The notes below the pieces were generated by a model. It was not told where the DNA came from and did not search any database. It saw nothing but the letters and a program-made list of their open reading frames with translations. Below, in pieces: positions 62,395 to 64,000 of a DNA stretch of 64,000 bases. Both the position numbers and the translations under genes were made by a program. Source of the stretch: Mongoliitalea lutea (GTDB lineage: Bacteria > Bacteroidota > Bacteroidia > Cytophagales > Cyclobacteriaceae). Every line of letters starts with the position of its first letter. Positions within the stretch are counted from its first letter, which is position 1. The stretch spans positions 352 to 64,351 of the forward strand of contig NZ_BMYF01000025.1 of the NCBI RefSeq assembly GCF_014652135.1, given 5' to 3'.

Positions 62395-62881
62395 TTTCTT
62401 GAATTATTACTCCAACAGCTTCAAAAGCATATTCTACTTTCGGGCTGGTAATCGCGTCGATTTCTTCCTGTGATTTTCCTGCATCTTCAGCGTAATGCTT
62501 TAAAGTAGCTACATCAGTAAACTTTTTAGTAGCTATCCCTTCAATAATTACTGGATAGCCATGGGAGTTTTTTGGTACAAAGAACCCATAATCTTTAAAG
62601 GTTACTCTCATGGTCTCACCGTTGGGAAGATCAATGGTCATCCAGCATCCTTTCATAGAACAGACATCCTTAATTTCTCCATAAACCTTACCTTCAAACG
62701 CATCCGACTCTTCCAATGCTGTCACTAGGCTTGCTAACGTCAGCGGGTTTGCTGCTGAAATTTCGTCCCCAAACATACCTATTGGTAAATCTTCAGTGAT
62801 TGCTTCTTCTTCAACGGATTTTTCTTGAGATTGACAAGCCATTAAGCTTAGACCTAAGAGAATTGCAAGTAATTTTTTCAT
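62387..62881 (-). CDS. DUF4920 domain lipoprotein
   Basis: 164 residues from the ATG at 62881 (MKKLLAILLGLSLMACQSQ), with lipobox LMAC. The middle has KVYGEIKDVCSMKGCWMTID and GFFVPKNSHGYPVIIEG, the family pattern with two cysteines and an OB-like beta fold. Function unknown, but the CxxxxxC-W pattern near a heme protein gene suggests redox or metal handling. Overlaps the cytochrome-like gene. Confidence 0.82.
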   Translation of the reverse strand: MKKLLAILLGLSLMACQSQEKSVEEEAITEDLPIGMFGDEISAANPLTLASLVTALEESDAFEGKVYGEIKDVCSMKGCWMTIDLPNGETMRVTFKDYGFFVPKNSHGYPVIIEGIATKKFTDVATLKHYAEDAGKSQEEIDAITSPKVEYAFEAVGVIIQENA

Positions 62882-62946
62882 GGTGCTTTGAATTAATATA
62901 TCAAAACTACTGCCTGCCAGCTTATAAAACAATGATAATTTTCAGA

Positions 62947-63597
62947 CTATTTTAGCTTTTCCGCAAATGCCTGCTTGAATTTTTCGACTTTTGGGCGAAT
63001 CACAAACTGACAATAAGGCTGCATGCCATTATCCTTGTAATAATTTTGATGGTAATCTTCCGCTACGAAGAAATTAGAGAAAGCTGTAATTTCCGTAACT
63101 ATGGGTCTATTAAAAGCCCCTGATTCATTCAATCGTTTTTTGTAGAATTCCGCTATTTCTTTTTGCTGATCATTATGATAAAAGACAGCTGAACGATACT
63201 GAGGTCCTACGTCTGCACCTTGGCGGTTTAATGTAGTAGGATCATGAGTGGACCAGAAAATCTCCAATAAATCCTCAAAACTTAACACCTTTGGATCGTA
63301 GAAGAATTGGATCACTTCTGCATGACCAGTAGTACCTGTAGTAATCTGTCTATAAGTTGGTTTATTTACATGGCCTCCACTATAACCGGATTTGACTTCA
63401 TATACACCTTTAAGATCTTGATAAATAGCTTCGATACACCAAAAGCACCCCGATCCAAGGGTAGCAACTTCAAGATTCTCTGGTACTTGAACGATAGTTT
63501 GAGGTAATTCTTGCATAGATTGTTGTTTACGTGTTTGTTGCCCACAGGCTACTGAGGCAACTAACATCATTACTGAAAATAATAGCGTTAATTTCAT
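62947..63597 (-). CDS. msrA: Peptide methionine sulfoxide reductase MsrA, lipoprotein form
   Basis: 216 residues. The N-terminus MKLTLLFSVMMLVASVACGQ carries a lipobox, so this copy is exported and lipid-anchored. Catalytic Cys in GSGCFWCIEAIYQDLKGV and the GYSGGHVNKPTY block are intact; ITTGTTGHAEVIQFFYDP and QYRSAVFYHNDQQ are typical. Repairs oxidised methionines in periplasmic or membrane proteins. Same strand as DUF4920 (65-base gap) and DUF3253 (35-base gap). Confidence 0.92.
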   Translation of the reverse strand: MKLTLLFSVMMLVASVACGQQTRKQQSMQELPQTIVQVPENLEVATLGSGCFWCIEAIYQDLKGVYEVKSGYSGGHVNKPTYRQITTGTTGHAEVIQFFYDPKVLSFEDLLEIFWSTHDPTTLNRQGADVGPQYRSAVFYHNDQQKEIAEFYKKRLNESGAFNRPIVTEITAFSNFFVAEDYHQNYYKDNGMQPYCQFVIRPKVEKFKQAFAEKLK

Positions 63598-63632
63598 ATT
63601 TAAAAAACACCAAAAAATTCAAGATTGTTTCC

Positions 63633-63905
63633 TTATTTTTTTCGAGAAATCCGGACAGGTCCTTTTGGATTTTCGGCAGGGTCGATAGATACACCTTTTT
63701 GGGTTACATTTATAAGCCCCTCTTGATACAAGCACATCATTTCCTTTCTTACATCCTCCATAAATACTCTCCAAGCTTGTGGATACATCCACCTTACCAC
63801 TTCCGAAGGACAAAAAGAAGTATTGGGGCGCATCCGAATCATTTCAAGTATAGCTTGACGAAGTGGGTTTGGTTCAATGTATTGATTTCTTTCTTGGATA
63901 AACAT
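63633..63905 (-). CDS. DUF3253 family protein
   Basis: 90 residues with a winged-helix look: AILEMIRMRPNTSFCPSEVVRWMYP, MEDVRKEMMCLYQEGLINVTQKG. DUF3253 proteins share exactly this CPSEVVRxxxP and RKEMxxLxxxGxIxxTQ pattern. DNA binding is suggested by fold only. First gene of the minus-strand run to 61725. I see nothing further in the last 95 bases. Confidence 0.82.
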   Translation of the reverse strand: MFIQERNQYIEPNPLRQAILEMIRMRPNTSFCPSEVVRWMYPQAWRVFMEDVRKEMMCLYQEGLINVTQKGVSIDPAENPKGPVRISRKK

Positions 63906-64000
63906 GTCATTTACAGACGATGATAAAAACGAGTGGGAAGTTTTTGACTATAATTAAACAAACCTTTTGATTCGCAAGACCAACTCATTTGGATTAAATG

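Overview
The window is bacterial chromosome from a member of the Bacteroidota, most likely the Cytophagales/Cyclobacteriaceae (Algoriphagus-like). This is inferred from gene content: a Tricorn-type S41 protease, a DUF3822 gene upstream of coaD, an lptE-unknown-secG run, groES/groEL, and DUF1573, DUF4920, DUF3253 and DUF983 proteins. It is also inferred from promoter-like sites of the Bacteroidota form TTG-N(16-23)-TAnnTTTG. I saw no rRNA, tRNA, CRISPR array, prophage or intact insertion sequence. About 70 protein genes are supported.

Layout. 1-12.4 kb: short hairpin repeats, then a Tricorn-like protease, DNA polymerase IV, a flavin amine oxidase, a membrane-anchored nitrilase-type hydrolase, a GxxExxY protein, a large M14 carboxypeptidase and a class V aminotransferase. 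Many gene ends here abut copies of a dispersed repeat. 12.5-15.3 kb: an OprC/NosA-like TonB-dependent copper receptor with a small cysteine-rich partner. 15.5-25.4 kb: molybdenum cofactor genes (moaC-moaB fusion, moaA, moeA, moaD, moeB-rhodanese, moaE) interspersed with a TSUP permease, a 595-residue unrecognised protein, a CHY zinc-finger protein with a signal-like N-terminus, and blocks of a modular purine-rich repeat. 25.7-33.9 kb: nitroreductase, S66 LD-carboxypeptidase, GDSL hydrolase, DUF1573, RecD-like helicase, two Nudix proteins, DUF3822, coaD and pyrE. 34-37.9 kb: three polysaccharide genes and an AT-rich gap. 37.9-44 kb: proC, PIG-L deacetylase, a Tat-type sugar isomerase-like lipoprotein, TPR protein, CCA-adding-type nucleotidyltransferase and an aspartate racemase-like protein. 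44.2-53.5 kb: transaldolase-like enzyme, ftsE, miaB, sigma-54 activator, lptE, secG, groES/groEL. 53.7-58.3 kb: CheY-like protein, proBA, small membrane proteins. 58.4-64 kb: alkaline phosphatase, DUF983, an outer-membrane-like pair, and a five-gene minus-strand run with a cytochrome c-prime-like lipoprotein, DUF4920, MsrA and DUF3253.

How the parts connect. The molybdenum cofactor pathway is nearly complete from precursor Z synthesis to Mo insertion, but no molybdoenzyme or molybdate transporter lies in the window. Proline synthesis is complete but split (proC at 38 kb, proBA at 54-56 kb). The most interesting regulatory observation is a pair of matching Crp/Fnr-like palindromes, one before the copper-uptake genes and one before the DUF983 gene. 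Each lies exactly 21 bases upstream of a TAnnTTTG box, which suggests one regulon. All function calls are from sequence reading alone; no database search was run.
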